Of a stretch of DNA of 64,000 nt, positions 10,505-22,200 are shown piece by piece. The translations under genes were made by a program, and so were the position numbers. The stretch is taken from the NCBI GenBank assembly GCA_019843655.1, contig JACDQD010000005.1, positions 32,498,954 to 32,562,953 on the forward strand, in the 5' to 3' direction. Every line of letters starts with the position of its first letter. Position 1 is the first letter of the stretch. The notes beneath the pieces were generated by a model. The model did no database searches, had not been told where the DNA came from, and saw only the letters and a program-made list of their open reading frames with translations. Origin of the DNA: Lethocerus indicus. Taxonomy: Eukaryota > Arthropoda > Insecta > Hemiptera > Belostomatidae.

Positions 10505-10830
10505 AAAAAGTCGATGTACGTGTAACGCTGCAATATTTTTTTTTAATTTTTTATCAAGGACAATGCTCTAAAGTATGTTTTTTACATAAAAAAATTGATT
10601 TTTGGCCCGTGCGTTATAATATATTTGTAATTATCGTAACTGGTTGAAGAGTATTACTGGAATAATACACAATTGATCTCTGTTCTACACAGTGTGCAAC
10701 CGGCGTTACAACAAAATTTACGGTATTTGTAAAATTTTAAATATTATCGATGACATTTTTAATTTTATAATAGTTGGGCCGGAATAGATCGTTTTATTTT
10801 AGAAACGGAATTCGGATATTCGAAAGCGTT
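10505..10830. repeat. Diverged third copy of the AT-rich repeat
   Basis: It shares AACGCTGCAATATTTTT, CTCTAAAGTATGTTTTTTAC, ATTGATTTTTGGCC, GTGCGTTA and TTGGGCCGGAATAGAT with the copies at 9985-10500 and 14545-15125, with insertions between the shared words. No coding capacity is seen. Confidence 0.55.
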
Positions 10831-11828
10831 TTTTTTTTTTTTGTACAAAGTACAAGTGGTGGATTTTTTTTCACGCGTATTTCGTGATAAAACGAGCCAC
10901 CAAAGGGGCACTTTTCACACAACAAGAATTGTAGCCTAAGGGCTAAGGGTCGATACTGTTGTAGGCACTGAGAATATACAATAGAGTTGTGCCCAGATCA
11001 ATTGTTGTGTTGCTCAACTATTGCTCAATCAAGAAACGGGGCCGAACATTCTGACTAGACAGCAATAAATAGGGGTTGAGATTGAACAATCGGATTTAGT
11101 TAGCAATTTGCCGTACGCGGCCGATCAATATGGAGCCGATTTGATACTCCAGATTGACTTTTTTATTGACTCGACCCCGGGTTTAGACGTTGACACTTGT
11201 CCATCAGCCGACGGTTCGCCGTACGCTATTTTTATTTCCCGTAATTTATTGTTCAGATTGTTCAGAGCGGTCGGGGATGCATTCGCAGCACAACCGGCAA
11301 ATCGCTAATGACCGATCTGCTCGTTAAATATATTTTCGGGAACGATCCCATTCTTCCCCTTCTTCATCCCCTTCCATCCCCTTCTTCCCCTTCTCCCCCT
11401 TCCCCCCTTCTTCCCCTTCTTCCCCTCCTTCCCCTTCTTCCCCTTCTTCCCCTTCTTCCCCTTCTTCCCCTTCTTCCCCCCTTCTTCCTCCTCCTCCCCG
11501 TTCCCACTTTCCGACCGGGTGAAAGCAAATAACAGAGCCGTAGGCGGCCAATTCGGAGGAACGAATTTCGGATTGGTTTCGCGACTTATTATGTCATAAT
11601 TTCGGCTACCAGACGTGCAGTTAGTTGGGCAACCATATTATTGGACAATATGATATATAACGTACGAAATTCGTCCGTTGGCCTGAATCGGTTGGGTTCC
11701 CAACTGTGTCTAGACGGTGGTCTACAATTATTTTCAATTGAGGGCAGGATGGTAATTTATCATACAACGATGGGGGTGTGGTGGGGGATTAAATATTAAA
11801 TATATAATATTAAATTAATCGGTTCAAG
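10831..11828. other. Unassigned DNA with CTTCCC-rich microsatellite
   Basis: No gene is recognised. A pyrimidine tract of repeating CTTCCC/CTTCTTCCC runs from about 11350 to 11500 and opens Leu/Pro and Glu/Gly frames that are artefacts. The remaining sequence has no identifiable repeat or domain. Confidence 0.55.
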
Positions 11829-12360
11829 ATACCTGTTTTATGGTCTTGGCCCTTGGTCTTTCCGGCTAGACCGGTATCGGCCGCTCGCCATCTTCAGTAG
11901 TCACTTTTGGCACTCTGGATGTTTTTCGTCCATCCTCACTGCCCACTTTCACTGTCACTTGTACTTCAGGTCTCCTCTCTCGCCGGTTTCGTATTCTGTG
12001 TCTCGTTTTACCGGCCGAAACCGGTCTAGCGAAAGACCGAACCGGCGAGAGGAGACGGAAACACGCGAAATCTAGTGCCAACAGTGACTAACACCGCTAC
12101 TGAAGATGGGGCGAGCGGCCCCGAAACCGGTCTGGCGAAAGACCGAACCGGCGAGAGGAGACAGAAACACGCGAAATCTAGTGCCAACAGTGACTAACAC
12201 AGCGCTACTGAAGATGGCGAGCGGCCCCGAAACCGGTCTAGCGGAAGGCCGAACCGGCGAGAGGAGAAGGAAACACGCGAAATCCAGTGCCAACAGTGAC
12301 TGATACCGCTACTGAAGATGGCGAACGGCCCCGAAACCGGTCTAGCCGGAAAGACCGTAA
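11829..12360. repeat. FB104 element: one reverse arm, centre, four forward units
   Basis: It begins at a variant terminus (ATACCTGTTTTATGGTCTTG). One reverse unit leads to GGATGTTTTTCGTCCATCCTCACTG and a TCACTGTCACTTGTAC centre. Forward units start near 12098, 12207 and 12310. The right terminus is missing; the last unit breaks off at about 12360. Confidence 0.85.
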
Positions 12361-12949
12361 GCGAAATTAATCGTAAAAATCGTTCAGAACTAACGAATTT
12401 TCATTGCATAAATACGATTCACAAGTTGTAATATACGAAAAAATCTGTATTGTGAATATTTGATTGAACTTTTTTAATCCGCCAATACGGAGTACGTGGT
12501 CCGTTTCTTTGAACGTCGCAGGATACGAAACGTCGGTGTACCCGGGTGTACGTGCCGGTACCCTGTACCCCTGGTTTTCTGGCCCTCTCTCTCTCTCTCT
12601 CTCTCTCTCTAATTCCTCCGATTCCCGGCCTAGACGGTAGCCGGTAGTCCACTCCGCCTTTTCAATCTCTTTAGGGCGAAACAGCCCCTCCGCTCGGCCA
12701 CGAAGACACCTGCGGGGCCATATAAACCTTCGATTTCGGCCCTTAAACGGCTTTATTGTACTCCAATTTCGTAAATCGAAATTTTGTGACCGATCTATAC
12801 GGAACAATAGGTCGATCTTGAACAATGGGCATCGACCTTTCATCCTGTTTTTTCTGTCTCGTCGATTGTATCTGTGTCTAAATAAATCATAGTCAGGTCC
12901 CAATGTAATTTTGTATAGGGTGACATTTTCTAAACATTGTCTGAAGTTT
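12361..12949. other. Unassigned DNA with an open minus-strand frame
   Basis: The minus frame 12367-12903 is 178 codons long, but its middle is the (CT)n tract at 12586-12610 and the rest matches no family I recognise. Splice or start context does not support a gene. It is probably noncoding DNA lying between two FB104 arrays. Confidence 0.4.
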
Positions 12950-13737
12950 CAAATCTAGTGCCGACAGTGACTGACACCGCTACTGAAGATGGCGAACGGC
13001 CCCGAAATCGGTCTGGCGGAAGGCCGAACCGGCGATAGGAGACGGAAACACGCGAAATCTAGTGCCAAAAGTGGCTAACACCGCTACTGAAGATGGGGCG
13101 AGCGGCCCCGAAACCGGTCTAGCGAAAGACCGAACCGGCGGGAGTAGACAGAAACACACGAAATCTAGGGCCAAAAGTGACTAACACCGCTACTGAAGAT
13201 GGGGCGACGAAACCGGTCTAGCGAAAGACCAAACCGGCGATAGTGAAACACGCGAAATCTAGTGCCAACAGTGGCTAACACCGCTACTGAAGATGGCGAC
13301 GAAACCGGTCTAGCGAAAGACCAAACCGGCGAGACGGAAACACGCGAAATCTATTGCCAACAGTGACTAATACCGCTACTGAAGATGGCGAGCGGCCCCG
13401 AAATCGGTCTGGCGAAAGACCAAACCGGCGATAGGAGACGGAAACACGCGAAATCTATTGCCAACAGTGACTAATACCGCTACTGAAGATGGCGAGCGGC
13501 CCCGACCAGACCGGCGAGAGGAGACGGAAACACGCGAAATCTATTGCCAACAGTGACTAACACCGCTACTGAAGATGGGGCGAGAGGCCCCGAAACCGGT
13601 CTAGCGAAAGACCAAACCGGCGAGAGGAGACGGAAACACGCGAAATCTATTGCCAACAGTGACTAATACCGCTACTGAAGATGGCGAGCGGCCCCGACCA
13701 AACCGGCGAGAGGAGACAGAAACATCGCGAACCTACA
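12950..13737 (+). repeat. FB104 forward array, about eight units
   Basis: Unit starts (CTACTGAAGATGG) lie near 12980, 13082, 13188, 13285, 13375, 13477, 13566 and 13673. Several share a private deletion joining GGGGCGA or GGCGA directly to CGAAACCGG. The CTATTGCCAACAG variant is shared by the right-hand units only, showing local copying. It ends with CATCGCGAACCTACAGTATT, the inner part of the family terminus. Confidence 0.88.
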
Positions 13738-13854
13738 GTATTCTTGTGTATCCGTTTATTCATTCGTTGATTCAAATCTTGAGTTAATATATATATGAAA
13801 TTATTTGTATTTTCACTGTAAAATATCGTACTTTTCGGGCGTAAAAGTCCATCA

Positions 13855-14190
13855 CCTGTCTGAGGATCTACAGGTCCTGATATGAAGAACCTGAGGTAGG
13901 ATCCTCGGAGGGTGAGATAGGGCGTGTCACGGGCCCGGCGATGATGTCCCCCCCCCCGAGGGCGGAGGTTGAACCCTATCTCCCGGCGACGATCTACCCC
14001 GGTGCCGGTGCCGGAACAGATGGGGCATTTTTCTCGGCCCCGCTCACTTTCTCACCCCTTAAAAGATGATTGTTGTTGTTGTTGTTGTTCTTGTTCCGCT
14101 GATAAACATCGTGTCGCGCAGATCTGACCCGTTCACTGGTCCTATCGGGGACGCCCATCTGCGGCTGCCAAACTAACTCTCCACAGCCAA
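13855..14190. other. GC-rich unassigned block with inverted and direct words
   Basis: A GC-rich island in AT-rich surroundings. GGTGAGATAGGG (13909) and CCCTATCTCCC (13974) form an inverted pair around a C run. CCCGGCGATGATGTCC and CCCGGCGACGATCTACC are near direct repeats. A (TTG)n tract sits at 14070-14090. No reading frame with a recognisable product was found. It could be the tail of a retroelement or a structured transcript; neither can be shown. Confidence 0.45.
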
Positions 14191-14262
14191 TATATTTTGA
14201 TTAGACAAATATCGGTCCTGTAATATTTTCAGCACGTGCAAAAATTTTAATATTAAACCCTT

Positions 14263-14965
14263 AACGTGTCCCGACGAGATAACTCGAGCGTCGTTGTGAT
14301 TTCATTAGAATCGAAACAATGCGAAAGCTATGAAAAAAAAAATCGTTTTATCGATATTTATCGTTTACATAGGATTGTAAGCTGTCAAACACTTATTTAT
14401 TCGGGAATAAACTAAGAAAAAAAGAAGCTACCGCGAGGAATAGCGAAGGAAAAAGGAAAAAAGTCGAGCTATGTGCTGCTGCACCCTGCTTCGTACAGTT
14501 TCATAAAATAAATACTATTATTATTATTCCCGTCATAAAAGTATGCGGAAGTGGTAGAAATTGAAGTTTTAATGATACAGTTAAGCCTCACAATCTCCAA
14601 AGTGGATTGGTAATAAATTTTTTTCGGTAGAAAAATAGTGAGGGATGAAATAAGAGTACTTTGATACTGTTGTCGACACTGAGATTAAAATAAACTTGTA
14701 ATAAGAAAATTTATCGATTAATTTTTCAACTAGTATTATTATTATTATTATTTCCGTTTATAAAGGTATATAAACGAATATTTTTACCGATAAAAATATG
14801 TTTTTTTTTTCGAAAATAGCGATTCGAAAAGTCGATATACAACACTGCAATATTCGGCTCTTTTCTGCAATATTTTTAATTTTTTTTGTCAAGACAATGT
14901 TCCAAAGTATGTTTTTTACGTAAAAAAAATTGATTTTTTTTGGCCTCTGTGCGTTAAGGGGTTAA
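14263..14965. mobile_element. Possible piggyBac-like non-autonomous element bounded by TTAA
   Basis: The left end reads TTAAACCCTTAACGTG and the right end, inverted, reads TTAACCCCTTAACGCA, so both flanks show TTAA followed by a short (about 10 bp) inverted repeat with CCCTTAACG. TTAA duplications and such ends are typical of piggyBac-type elements. No transposase is encoded. The caveat is that the right half lies inside a repeat (14545-15125) that continues past the right TTAA, so the pair of ends may be coincidental. Confidence 0.4.
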
Positions 14966-15125
14966 TCAATATATTGTATATATATCAAATTTTCCCTATT
15001 TGTAAAATTTTACATTTCATTAATAAAATTTTTTATTTTATAATAGGCCGGAATAGATTTAAAGAGACATAAAGGATATTAATAATGTATTGGGTTGACA
15101 ACTAAGTGATTGGAGAATTCACCGA
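14545..15125. repeat. Dispersed AT-rich repeat, copy 2
   Basis: Colinear with 9985-10500 over almost its whole length, including the ATT tract, the AACACTGCAATATTCGGCTC word and the terminal TATTGGGTTGACAACTAAGT. Differences are mostly single bases and homopolymer lengths. Confidence 0.82.
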
Positions 15126-15503
15126 ACAACAAGTGGCGTTGTACATATTTTTAAGTACGTCACACAACATCTTTGTGCACGTATAATCCGTGGATGGTTT
15201 CGAATGCAGGATGGTATAAGATAAATTCGGCTTCTCTCCAATGTCAGTTGTTGAATTACGGCGATCCGAATCAATAATTGCCCTGTATTTATGGACGTCC
15301 AGCAGAGGGCTGCTCGTCTTTCAATGAAAAATGAAATGAAAAAGTCCTCTTTAAGGCTTTTTAATCACGGCGTACACGGCGTACAACTTTTTCTGAACCT
15401 GCGAAGCATTCATAACACTTTTGGGAAAATAGAAAAAGCGAAATTTTGATACCGAACGTTTCAGAAAGCTATGTAAAAAATATGTACAAACGCCACTTGT
15501 TGC
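15089..15503. mobile_element. Mariner-like end followed by a foldback element
   Basis: TTGGGTTGACAACTAAGTGA at about 15090 resembles the end of irritans-group mariner elements (TTGGGTTGGCAACTAAGT). From 15127, CAACAAGTGGCGTT..GTACATATTTTT is mirrored at 15476-15503 by AAAAATATGTACAAACGCCA and CTTGTTG. The 377-bp interior has no transposase. A fragment with GGTGGCGTTGTACATATTTT recurs at 42762-42780. Confidence 0.55.
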
Positions 15504-15856
15504 AGCAAAACGGACGTTTTCTATTTCAGGAACAGTTGTTAATTTTGATAATTCCGATATTCTAAAGCTGCGACCGTCGTGCTTGAAACTCTAAACCGGT
15601 CTAGAAAAGTATTAGAAAAAGGTACCAGTTGAGTTCACCGCCCGTAGGACCTCGCCCAAGAAGCGGGCAGTATAAGATCGTTAATGGAAAGACAGAGTGG
15701 TAAATATAAATTATTGTCACCCCCACCCCCACCCACCCACCCCAACCCCCCCGGAGGTAAGGAGGCGTTAGGGTGGGCGTCACTGATTGATAGGTAAGCG
15801 ACATTGTGTCCCCAGGGACCGGGACCGACAATGCAGCTATTAGGCCGAGGGTGGAG

Positions 15857-15864
15857 GCTGCTGA

Positions 15865-15899
<35 letters not shown>

Positions 15900-15903
15900 C
15901 TGC
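15857..15903. repeat. (CTG)n trinucleotide repeat
   Basis: An imperfect CTG run with GATGCTG and GGTGCTG interruptions. It opens poly-Ala and poly-Ser frames on the minus strand. The flanking minus frame (15601-15940) has no recognisable domain, so a coding role is not claimed. Confidence 0.85.
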
Positions 15904-16084
15904 AGGGGAGTGGCCCGTAATTGGCCCGCAGGCCACCCAATTGATAATTACACGCCTCTCTTACCTACCACACAAAGACACGAGTACGGAGGGGACTTTG
16001 GTACAATTGAATTGCTCCTTTCCCCCTTCGGGAGAGCCGGTTTCAGGGACCAGTTGATGGCGAGATTATATAAAAAAAAGTATC

Positions 16085-16832
16085 TTAGGTCTGTCGTGTT
16101 TCGGGGCCGCTCGCCATCTTCAGTAGCGGAGTGCGGGTGACAGCGACAGAGGGCGGTGAGGACGCCCCACGAAAAACATCCAAAGTGACTGACACAGCGC
16201 CGGTTCGGTCTTTCGCTAGACCGGTTTCGGGGCCGCTCGCCATCTTCAGTAGTCGCTGTTGGCACTTTGGATGTTTTTCGGACGGATGTTCCCCACTCCA
16301 CTGTGTATCTGTCACTTGTACTGCGGTACAAAACGAGAGCTCAAAGACCGAACCGGCGAGAGGAGACAGAAGTGCCAACAGTGACCAACACCGCTACTGA
16401 AGATGGCGAGCGGCCCCGAAACCGGTCTGGCGAAAGACCGAACCGGCGAGAGGAGACAGAAACACACGAAATATAGTGCCAAAAGTGGCTAAAACCGCTA
16501 CTGAAGATGGGGCGAGCGGCCCCGAAACCGGTCTGGCGAAAGACCGAACCGGCGAGAGGAGACAGAAACACACGAAATCTAGTGCCAACAGTGACTAACA
16601 CCGCTACTGAAGATGGCGAGCGGCCCCGAAACCGGTCTAGCGAAAGACCGAACCGGCGAGAGGAGACAGAAACTCACGAAATCTAGTGCCAACAGTGACT
16701 AACACCGCTACTGAAGATGGGGCGAGCGGCCCCGAAACCGGTCTGGCGAAAGACCGAACCGGCCAGAGGAGACAGAAACACACGAAATCTAGTGCCAACA
16801 GTGGCTAACACCGCTACTGAAGACGGCGACAA
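16085..16832. repeat. FB104 element: two reverse units, centre, five forward units
   Basis: Reverse units end near 16128 and 16252. The centre GATGTTTTTCGGACGGATGT and CTGTCACTTGTACTGCGG lead into forward units starting near 16393, 16498, 16603, 16706 and 16810. The forward arm has expanded more than the reverse arm. The left part also contains a centre fragment in inverted order, a sign of internal rearrangement. Confidence 0.87.
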
Positions 16833-16834
16833 AA

Positions 16835-16990
16835 TTATTAGAAGATGCAATATTTTTAAAAGAGTATAGAATTCCGATGGGAGAATCAATAAACTGGCCG
16901 GTTTTGTCAGAAATGAACCGTATAAAATTTTCTGTAGGACATCGATGAATGAGAATGAAAATTTTAAAATCCCGAATTTATTACCACAAA
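16835..16990. repeat. Dispersed repeat D, copy 1
   Basis: It shares with 54715-54850 (opposite orientation) the words AAAATTTTAAAATCCCGAAT, ATCGATGAATGAGAATGAAA and GAACCGTATAAAATTTTCTG. Conservation over about 100 bp exceeds that of the surroundings. Translated minus frames are alike (GILKFSFSFIDVLQKILYGS), but that follows from nucleotide identity. Nature unknown. Confidence 0.65.
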
Positions 16991-19499
16991 ACATTGTATG
17001 TTAAAATAAAAAACATCCTGTCAGACATCCGGAAGGATAGCGATCGGGTGTCTGGAAAGGAAATTCTATCTCGATAATCCTTAACTTATGCAATTCAATT
17101 CCGATTTAGGGGTTTGTTTTAGTATAGAAACGCTTCGTTGAAGGTATGGATCAAACTGTCACAACACACCATTGACATACAGTAGACCGCAGTTGTAAAA
17201 AACTGCAATACTTCGAGACAGGTGCTTCATTTAGCGCTGTGGGCGTTGAAAAATTGCACACCGCCTTAAGATCAACAGGCGGAGAAGGGAAAAGCGCGGC
17301 GGGAAAACGAATTGACGGTGAAAGCGGAAAAATATGGGGCGGCATCAATAGGCCGGGTGAAAAACGTCGCGCTTGAAATCCGAACATAAATGTTCGACGT
17401 TTCGGTGTAACCCGTCTTCCAGTGACAGGGTTCCAGGTGGCGCAAAAATAAGCTCAAATATCGTCACCGCCCCGGAAATAGGGGAAAAATCGGTGTACCG
17501 AATATCTCAAAATTTAAAAGAGTGGAGTAAAAGTCTTTGTCGCAAAATTGTAAATTTAAAGTTTGTCAATCGGGTAGAACATTGATGCCCGATTGGGTCC
17601 TGGGGACTGTTGAATACTTGACGATCCCGAGATGCAAAAATTAACGTCCCCGGGGGGTTCGTTATCGAATTAGGCGCACAATCCGCTCATCAATTATTGA
17701 TAACCCCGAAGAATAATTGATCGGATTGATTCATTAGATTCTCCTGTACGACAGGGGTGGGGGCGGTGGGGCTTAACAAATGAAGTGCAGAGGTTGTCTG
17801 TGGAGGCCGAACTGCGTCATGAATTAAGGATGGCCTTCTTCCCCACGGCCAAAGAAACCGGAAGAGGCAGACGAAGAGGATGAAGAAGACGGACCGGGGC
17901 CCGGCCGCCATTTCGGTCTTTGCGCACGCACGACCCAACAGTGGCAGACGGAATCGTCCGGACAATTTATTTATTTATTTAAAGCCGGCGGACGGAAGCC
18001 GGCCGGCCCATCAATTATTTCCGGGAGACGCGGCGGGACCCGTGTATAATTCAGAAAAGAAATACGGGAATTATCCCGGGGACGAACCCCGTCTATGGCT
18101 AATTCATGTGTCCACTCTGAGGCCGCCGCACGTACACTAAATCCGCCACATCCCCGGCCTGTCGTCAAACCTACCCCCAATCCACCCACAACCCCCCAAT
18201 ACAACGTGTTCGGTAGTCAAAAGAAAATATCGAACAGATCGTATTTTTACGGAATATCCGATCACTCAGGAGGAACACGTCCTCACTTCTTGCGCAAGGG
18301 AGGAAACTGGATGAACGGGTGGATCAGGACGAGGAGAAAGGCGGGAGTGGAACTTCGGGGAACCGAAGATTTAGCGACTTTCGGGGTATGTTGTGGTCAT
18401 TACGGATTGTTCGAACATACCCCCAGGGGGGCATTAAGGATGCTACGAAGGACATTGGAATCTCTGGATGCGGAAAGGATACACGGAACCTCCAGCATAG
18501 CTCTATTCCCTAAGTCCGGTTTCAATACGGATTTGTATATTGTCGGTCTGTTGTCCTTTTCAAAAGAGGTCCTTAACAGCTCGGATCCTTTGATCCTTTC
18601 TTCACGTCGCCCGTCCCGGACAATCCCGAACCATCGTCCGGATGGCTCTTCTCCTTCAAGAATTCAATGAGAACGTATAGCATAATTGTGGCAATAAATG
18701 AAAAAAAAAAACTCGGATAATTTTGAAAGTAAAACTTTCACGAAATGCCACCCGGAAAAGGGGATGGACTGAAAAATAAAAAAAAAAAAAAAAAAAACGT
18801 CTCCCGGCCAAAGAAGACGGTAACTCTAACCGGGTGGCCGGGTGGGAAAATGGAAATTTCTATTCCGCCAACTGCATATTATAAAGCCCCGCACGGATTG
18901 TCGTAATCCTCCGACACGTTATTACGATTATATTCAACCGTTATATCCCCCGGAACCCGATACCTCCGGTGACGTCGACGCTGTCGGCCCGTTAATATCA
19001 CGCGGCCCGGCGCCCCGCCGGGAGACGGCGTTTAAATATTATTCTTGTAGAAACGCCGAGGATGAGGATGAGGAGGAGGACGTGGAGGAGGTAAAAAACC
19101 ACTAAGTCATCCCGTTGGGCCGAGATGGATTCGGGGAGATAGGGGACTCAGCGCGCCACCATTCACCCCATGGGAGAGAGTTGGTCAGAGCTCCCAAAGA
19201 AGAAGAAGAAGAAGAAGGAGGAGGAGGAGGAGGAGGAGAAGAAGAGCAGGTAGGAGGAACAGGTTCCTTATGAATAAAGTGGCCACCGGGAGAAAACCTC
19301 CTCATTCAGCCCCCGGTTCCAATAAACAACACCGGCCATTCAGAAATTTCATCCGTTCCGGTTTTTCAACATCCGAAGGATGAAAGGCTGAAAAAAGCTC
19401 TCCATCCCCCCCCCCGTTTCGTTTACGACATTTAACCGTTTTTCAACCCCACGGTGGTTCGTGGAAGCGGATCCTATTAAGTCGACTCCCGACAAAATT
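16991..19499. other. Unassigned DNA, several open frames without support
   Basis: The longest frame is 18095-18670 (+), 191 codons, with no domain, no clear splice signals and overlapping open frames on the other strand. Its part at 18432-18480 (GGCATTAAGGATG..CGAAGGAC) recurs at 39334-39352, so it includes a dispersed repeat. GA-rich tracts lie at 19055-19095 and 19195-19245. A-runs lie at 18699-18710 and 18775-18797. Confidence 0.45.
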
Positions 19500-20640
19500 T
19501 AAACTGAAGTTTATTTCAAATTCAATTTGGCGTAGTTATTCCAATTTCCACTGAAAGATAGAATTAATACAATTAAAAATAGATGGACCGTCGATATAAA
19601 AGGATTGTTCGAGTTTGGATCGTTTGGTTTGAATCATTTCACGTTCAATACCAAGTTCAATCGGTTAACTGATAATAAGAGATAAAAAAAAAGTGTTAGG
19701 GGTAAAAATTAGAAATAGAGTTTATTGCTTAAATTTCGATTATTTGAATTCCGATTATTTGTAAATGTCCACATCGACAAGTAATAGCCGTTTTTGTATT
19801 ATTTATAATTTGAGAGTGCATCGGATTGAAAATGGATTTAAAAATAGTTTTCAACCGTTTTTCCAGACTACTAAATACTGGACATTACCGATACATTTTT
19901 TGTATAATAACCAAAAAAAAAAAAAATCAAATACCTACAATACAACTGATTGTATTTCTTGTAAAACAGTTACAGAAAACTGATTGTCCATAGACATTTT
20001 CTATATTTATTCTAGTTCAGAAATAAAAATAATTGCCGTTAATACTCGATAAAATTATGCAAAAACCCGTTAGTTTTTTCCTTCCTATTTATTGTACAAT
20101 CGACCTTTTTTTGTAGACTTATTGTAGTCTCTATTGTAGACAAGCGGAGAGAGCGAGTCTGTGTAAGAATGAAGAAGAATGGGCGTTTTTAACAATTTCT
20201 TTCAATTCTTTGGACAAATTAAAATAAAATATAAACCGGCCCTTATATATATCGATAGACGATAATTTTTGGGGAACGATCTACAACGTTCCCACTTGGT
20301 ATGGGGCTTTTGGCGAAACATGAAATCCGACGAAAAAATAATAATAAAAGAAAAAAATAAACTATATCCAACAATCAATTGGAACGCAATTTAGCCGAAT
20401 TTAACGAGATAATCGAATGACAGTGGAGCGATAAAAATAAAAAGGGTCAAACGCATCCACTGAGTATACGAAAATTGGTGGTAAAACAGGTGATGGGACG
20501 ATTACGCCGGTACCAATTTCGGTCAGTTTTGGGGTTGGATCGTAATAAAAAACTGGCCCATTATATGTAGAGTCCAGGGGGCTAATTGATTTATAAGTTG
20601 CATGTTGTAGGGCTGGAGAAGGAGGAGAGTGAGGTCCTGG
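19500..20640. other. Unassigned AT-rich DNA
   Basis: No gene, tandem repeat or inverted repeat was seen. Short A/T homopolymers are frequent. Open frames (19765-19983, 20401-20751) are lysine- or phenylalanine-rich and unconvincing. Confidence 0.5.
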
Positions 20641-21091
20641 TACAAGGGAGGCCATGAACGGCCGTTTCCGGGTCCTCAGTTGCGGTCTGGCAAATAACGA
20701 GTATCCTCCGCCGCCGCCGCCGCTAACTTGTAGCCCTAACGACCCTCTCAATGAGAGAGAGAGAGGGAGGGAGGGTGAGAGAGGGCTGGAAGCAACAGAT
20801 GCCAGAATTCGAGCCCCTCCCTCCTACGGGCCCCTAATAGCAGTAGTAGTAGGGCCAGGGCCCTTTAACCGTCTTCAGCGCTTAACCACATCAAAGCTCA
20901 ACCACCACCACCACCACCACGTGGCCCTACCCGGCCCTCCGCCCCTGTAATTGTCCAGCGGAGTTTACAACTTTCGAGAACACTAGGCCCGGAAGGATGC
21001 GGCCGCCGTATCGTAAACGGGACGACATCCGTCGTTCCCCCTCCGTAATAAATACAACTCTATTTTTCAGTTTCACTTTCGAAGGTCTGAA

Positions 21092-21130
21092 ATATACGAG
21101 ATCTGTTCGAAAAGTATTTACGAATACCGG
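21092..21130. mobile_element. Mariner-type terminal fragment
   Basis: TATACGAGATCTGTTCGAAA followed by AGTAT resembles the terminus at 21312 (TACGAGGTCTGTTCAAAAAG then TATCC). About 220 bp separate the two same-direction ends, suggesting nested or adjacent insertions. No inverted mate was located. Confidence 0.5.
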
Positions 21131-21313
21131 TACAATCTGTCGGTTAACGTTCAATTTTCTCAATCCCAAGATCCTCAAATAATAGCCCGTATTTTCTCAA
21201 CTAACACCCCTTTCGTCATCATTATTTTTCTGTATCAATATCTATAGAATAACACTCTGTTGAGGATAAGAGAATCGCGTTACTTCTGGGTCCGACCCTC
21301 ACCAATGGAAATA

Positions 21314-21575
21314 CGAGGTCTGTTCAAAAAGTATCCAGAATTTTGAGGGTTTTTTTTCGAAAATTATTTATCTATTCTATCCCCTTTTTCCAATGCTCGA
21401 AGCGCTTCGAAAATTCATTTTCCGCGATCACGTCAAGCTCCCTCTTCGTCGACGTTTTCATCTCCTCGTCGTCCTTTCTTGCGCCTTTTCAGTTTCGGGA
21501 ACGAGAAAAAGTCATTCGGGCCAGATCGGGTGAATACGGCGGCGTTATCAGTGCGTTATCGCGGTGAAAAAAAAC
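21314..21575 (-). pseudogene. Mariner-type transposase C-terminal remnant with 3' terminal repeat
   Basis: The plus strand begins TA|CGAGGTCTGTTCAAAAAG, a mariner-style terminus at a TA. Further in, the minus strand reads PPYSPDL (rc of 21522-21542), the highly conserved mariner motif, then FSRSRN, one in-frame TGA, and downstream in the same frame ENEFSKRFEHWKK (to about 21383). The Asp of PPYSPDL is kept, but upstream catalytic residues were not found, and a stop and loss of the N-terminal two thirds mark it as dead. Spacing from the last motif to the terminus (about 70 bp) fits the family. Confidence 0.72.
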
Positions 21576-22019
21576 CAATTTTTGTTCTTCCACAAAAAAT
21601 GTGGTTCACGCTAACCGAGTACAGAGTTTATATGGTTGAAAATTGTGGACCGGACCCAAGTCATTGTTCGGTGTGGAATGCCGAAAGAAGTGCGGTGACG
21701 GGGTGGTAAAAATCTTGTTCCTGGGGGGTGTTTGGACAGGGTGTGGTCTCGCCACGGGGGTTTCGGCCTCCCACGACCCTGTGGTGGGGATGCGGCGGAC
21801 CCCGCTGATCGGCCCCAAGTCGCCCTCACCGCTGATATATCGGCTCCTGGACGACCCGAGACTTTATCAAGCCCACCGGCTACTTATCCGGCCTATTAAA
21901 CCCCCGTAGGTAGGTTCGGACGGACAATCTCGCCCCTTCATCTGTGCTACTGGGACCGCACCCTGCACCTGGACAACTGCATCGCGGTGATAAAAAAACT
22001 ACAATTTTTTTTTTTTCCT
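21576..22019. other. Unassigned DNA next to the mariner remnant
   Basis: A plus frame near 21784-21909 reads a proline/leucine-rich stretch (PLIYRLLDDPRLYQAHRLL) ending at TAG directly before GTAGGT. It could be exon-like, but no acceptor or family match was found. A long T run lies at 22004-22017. Confidence 0.35.
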
Positions 22020-22200
22020 AACTTCAGTGAACTCTCGAAGGAGAAGCCAGCCCCCCAACGATGGTACTCCCGCTCCTGATGGCCTTACTCTCTCGGGTCT
22101 TAAGGAAATCGCGTGGCCATCCGCAAGGGAAATAAGGGATCGGAACGAAGGGATTTATTTGGAACGGAAGGATTTATACTGGGAAGCTGCTAATCTCTGA
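22020..22200. repeat. Dispersed repeat H, copy 1
   Basis: It shares with 60485-60655 the words CAGTGAACTCTCGAAG, CTCCCGCTCCTGATGGCCTT, AAGGAAATCGCG, GGCCATC, ACGAAGGGAT and TTTGGAACGG..GGATTTATAC, in the same order and orientation. Indels separate the blocks. It is likely a transposable-element tail; the family is unknown. Confidence 0.75.

Noticed and set aside
12367..12903. 178-codon minus-strand frame
   Set aside because: Interrupted by a CT tract translated as an Arg/Glu run; no recognisable motif.
15601..15940. Poly-Ala/poly-Ser frame as a transcription-factor exon
   Set aside because: Explained by the CTG repeat; flanking residues and splice context do not support an exon.
18095..18670. 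191-codon plus-strand frame
   Set aside because: No domain, overlapping open frames opposite, and part of it is a dispersed repeat also found near 39340.
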